NCBI GenBank assembly: GCA_016212735.1
Contig: JACRDZ010000043.1
Coordinates: 1 to 8,397, forward strand
DNA: 8,397 nt
Origin: Candidatus Firestoneibacteriota bacterium
Lineage (GTDB): Bacteria; JACRDZ01
Reading direction: 5' to 3'
The translations under genes and the position numbers were made by a program. Positions 7,230 through 8,397 of the stretch are shown piece after piece; the first letter of the stretch is position 1; each line of letters opens with the position of its first letter. A model generated the notes under the pieces. It was not told the DNA's origin and did not search any database. It saw only the letters and a list, made by a program, of their open reading frames with translations.

Positions 7230-7883
7230 TTATTTTATTCCTCGGCGTAATCGAGCTAAATCCCATGAATATTCATATAAATGGAGACCTTTGCTTGAAG
7301 CAATTATTTCTCCGTCTTCAACTCCAATTTCACCTGCCATATATTCTTTCATAAGCTGTAATCCTGCAAGATTTGCTGGAAAACCTCCCCATAAATCCCA
7401 TGAACGGAAGTAAATTATAAAATGTAACTTTCCATATCTTATACGAGTATCTATTAAACGTAAACAAGGAGGATCAGAAAGATCAATATCCTTTGGCTGC
7501 CCAATTTCCATAATTGCCTGATTTGTGCCAGAACCCTGTTCTTTATACATTTTTATTACTTTATTCATTGATAAAGATATACGTTCCCCATAGGTATATT
7601 GTTCATTTTCCATTTTTACGTCTGTCATCAAATATGGGAGATAATCTTCAACATAATCCATTGAAACAGGTGCAGGGATTCCGAGATGAGCAGGTATTTC
7701 AGGTATTAAAGGTCTTGTCCCAGGATGTTTTATATGAATGGTTATATAATCAAATTCTCTTCGTTTCTGTCCGGCGAAACTGCCTCTTTCAACAGTATAT
7801 TCTACTCCTTTATCCAATATTCTTGCTATAGCCTGAAACCATGCATCTGGCAAATCACGAGCTTCAATAAATTCTGGATTCAC
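7230..7883 (-). CDS. Thymidylate synthase-family protein, short archaeal-like type
   Basis: The 217-residue product matches the thymidylate synthase fold (ThyA superfamily), which methylates dUMP with methylene-THF; dCMP hydroxymethylases share the fold. Aligned by eye to ThyA: catalytic Cys140 in DPPCL, Arg160-Ser161 and Asp163 in FRSWDLWGGFP, Asn171 in ANLAG, and His201 and Tyr203 in GLHLYEY; YTYGERI (96-102) matches the GPVYG region. It is about 45 residues shorter than E. coli ThyA and resembles the short putative thymidylate synthases of methanogens. Two departures stand out: the Arg-Arg pair that contacts the dUMP phosphate in ThyA appears as Thr-Asn (120-121), and the His after the catalytic Cys is Leu141. 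The start is a GTG at 7881-7883 with GGAG 7 nt upstream and an in-frame stop just before it. The stop lies 5 nt from rnfC, so it is the first gene of the rnf operon. Family membership is firm; the substrate is uncertain. Confidence 0.82.
   Translation of the reverse strand: MNPEFIEARDLPDAWFQAIARILDKGVEYTVERGSFAGQKRREFDYITIHIKHPGTRPLIPEIPAHLGIPAPVSMDYVEDYLPYLMTDVKMENEQYTYGERISLSMNKVIKMYKEQGSGTNQAIMEIGQPKDIDLSDPPCLRLIDTRIRYGKLHFIIYFRSWDLWGGFPANLAGLQLMKEYMAGEIGVEDGEIIASSKGLHLYEYSWDLARLRRGIK
7238..7243 (-). promoter_or_regulatory. Shine-Dalgarno site of rnfC inside the upstream gene
   Basis: GAGGAA lies 13 nt before the ATG at 7222-7224 and inside the last codons of the thymidylate synthase-like gene. 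The spacing is rather long. With the 5-nt gap between stop and start, it suggests that rnfC translation is coupled to the upstream gene. Confidence 0.5.
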
Positions 7884-7890
7884 TTTAGCA

Positions 7891-7894
7891 CTCC
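7891..7894 (-). promoter_or_regulatory. Shine-Dalgarno site that decides a GTG start
   Basis: GGAG lies 7 nt upstream of the GTG at 7881-7883. An in-frame TAA stands four codons further up, so no longer version of the thymidylate synthase-like protein is possible and the GTG is the best start. Confidence 0.75.
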
Positions 7895-7919
7895 GTTATT
7901 ATTTAATATTCCTATACAT

Positions 7920-7944
7920 AAAAATAGACGGACTAAACCGTCTA
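7920..7944 (-). terminator. Intrinsic terminator-like hairpin in the leader of the thymidylate synthase-rnf operon
   Basis: On the minus strand TAGACGG, a 6-nt loop and CCGTCTA form a perfect 7-bp stem (7925-7944), followed directly by five Us (7920-7924). The plus strand has no U-tract after it, so it acts only on minus-strand transcripts. It lies about 36 nt before the GTG start. It could end a transcript arriving from the right-hand side, or act as an attenuator in the operon leader. The stem is short, so efficiency is uncertain. Confidence 0.6.
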
Positions 7945-7970
7945 ACGTATTCTGATTTATCCTGTTTATA

Positions 7971-8000
7971 AATATAAATTAGGCTCGATAAATCGAGCAA
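7971..8000 (-). promoter_or_regulatory. Candidate promoter for the thymidylate synthase-rnf operon
   Basis: On the minus strand TTGCTC (7995-8000), inside the REP-like palindrome, is followed by 18 nt and TATATT (7971-7976). The -10 is good (5 of 6), the -35 poor (3 of 6). A transcript from here would carry the terminator-like hairpin at 7920-7944 in its leader. It is the best candidate I can see upstream of the operon but is weak, and other starts in this AT-rich DNA are possible. Confidence 0.3.
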
Positions 8001-8077
8001 CTACACTGATGAACATGTAGTTGCCTCATTTATGAGGCGTTATTACCAAACTTTCAAATTCCTATACTTTAAATTAA
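7981..8077. repeat. REP/BIME-like paired palindrome with conserved tail (copy B)
   Basis: This copy is in the same orientation as the one at 1-95. Its first 25 nt (7981-8005) are identical to copy A, and so is TGTAGTTGC (8016-8024). The left palindrome is GCTCGAT-AA-ATCGAGC (7983-7998). The right palindrome has become GCCTCAT-TT-ATGAGGC (8023-8038): three stem pairs differ from copy A and all three changes are compensated, so the local hairpin stays perfect while the long 23-bp arm pairing is lost. The tail at 8049-8077 matches copy A at 28 of 29 positions. A 10-nt core of the tail, GTATAGGAAT on the minus strand, recurs at 7908-7917. Confidence 0.75.
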
Positions 8078-8155
8078 TATAACATTTTTTTTTATAAATG
8101 TAAACTGAAATTTGATTCAGATGGAAAACATTTCAGATTAGAAAGTAATACTAAC

Positions 8156-8296
8156 TTATTTCTCTTCCCAGATAACATCAAGAACTGTTCCTGTGGTAGG
8201 CTCAACTTTAATTTCTACTCTATGAGGCGAAGAACCATTTTTATCAAATATAAGCACATGCCATATTTCTTTTATCGTTATATTACATGTATTTAT
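8156..8296 (-). pseudogene. PepSY-like C-terminal fragment behind an in-frame stop
   Basis: The minus-strand frame ending at the TAA at 8156-8158 encodes 46 residues with a PepSY-like pattern. IKEIWHVLIFDKNG is followed by HRVEIKVEPTTGTVLDVIW, that is, a W-x-V strand and then a strand, a turn with TG, and a closing W. PepSY domains occur in secreted or membrane proteins, often as inhibitors or regulators. The frame has no ATG; the only GTG (8255-8257) would cut into the domain. It is closed upstream by TAA at 8297-8299, above which the same frame is open to the window edge (about 32 residues, not recognised). Another frame (8281 to about 8345) ends in RKILLNKYM just where the PepSY frame begins, so a frameshift could be responsible. 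A decayed gene or a sequencing error are both possible. Confidence 0.4.
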
Positions 8297-8397
8297 TTAA
8301 CAATATTTTTCGCAAACCAACTTCGGAGCAGTATAATATAACCATACTTCCCATATTTTATTTATCATTAATACAGTCTTGCTTGCTTTAGGATACT

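Noticed and set aside
7225..7266. Longer rnfC starting at the ATG at 7264-7266.
   Set aside because: It would overlap the upstream gene by 37 nt and add 14 residues not typical of RnfC, whereas MDIKTFNRGIHP at 7224 is the usual N-terminus.
1..8077. The repeated palindromes considered as CRISPR repeats.
   Set aside because: There are only two copies about 8 kb apart, with no regular spacers and no cas genes; the paired GTAG-hairpin layout fits REP elements better.

Overview
This window is an AT-rich stretch from what looks like an anaerobic bacterium that uses folate-linked one-carbon chemistry. Every convincing gene lies on the minus strand, so transcription runs from high to low coordinates. 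The core is a complete six-subunit Rnf complex (ferredoxin:NAD+ oxidoreductase, ion-pumping) in the order rnfC-D-G-E-A-B, the order known from acetogenic clostridia such as Acetobacterium, not the rnfABCDGE order of gammaproteobacteria. No 16S rRNA or other taxonomic marker is present. The archaeal-type thymidylate synthase, low GC and REP-like repeats would fit an uncultivated lineage, but I cannot name the phylum.

Layout, following transcription. At the right edge (8156-8397) is a remnant of a PepSY-like protein interrupted by a stop codon. Next come a REP/BIME-like repeat (7981-8077), a hairpin with a U-tract (7920-7944), and a short thymidylate synthase-family gene with a GTG start (7230-7883). 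Then follow rnfC (5905-7224), rnfD (4894-5886), rnfG (4175-4897), rnfE (3559-4158), rnfA (2934-3521) and rnfB (2089-2904), and a secreted staphylococcal-nuclease-like lipoprotein with an extra C-terminal domain (1276-2067). Gaps between these eight genes are 5 to 37 nt, with one 4-nt overlap at rnfD/rnfG, so they probably form one operon. A separate, near-consensus promoter (1238-1266) then drives a methyltetrahydrofolate methyltransferase related to AcsE (337-1191). A second copy of the REP-like repeat lies at 1-95.

How the genes could work together: Rnf couples electron flow from reduced ferredoxin to NAD+ with outward pumping of Na+ or H+. In acetogens this is the main energy-conserving step beside the Wood-Ljungdahl pathway. 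AcsE-type methyltransferases move the methyl group of CH3-THF to a corrinoid protein in that pathway. Thymidylate synthases consume methylene-THF. Two folate-dependent enzymes therefore flank the Rnf genes. CO dehydrogenase/acetyl-CoA synthase genes are not in the window, so acetogenesis is an inference.

The most noteworthy signals are the two REP-like elements bracketing the cluster, one of which shows three compensated base-pair changes in one hairpin; the tight coupling of the divergent thymidylate synthase homologue to rnfC; and a terminator-like hairpin in the leader of that operon. I see no clearly new multi-gene system: the Rnf genes themselves are ordinary and intact.
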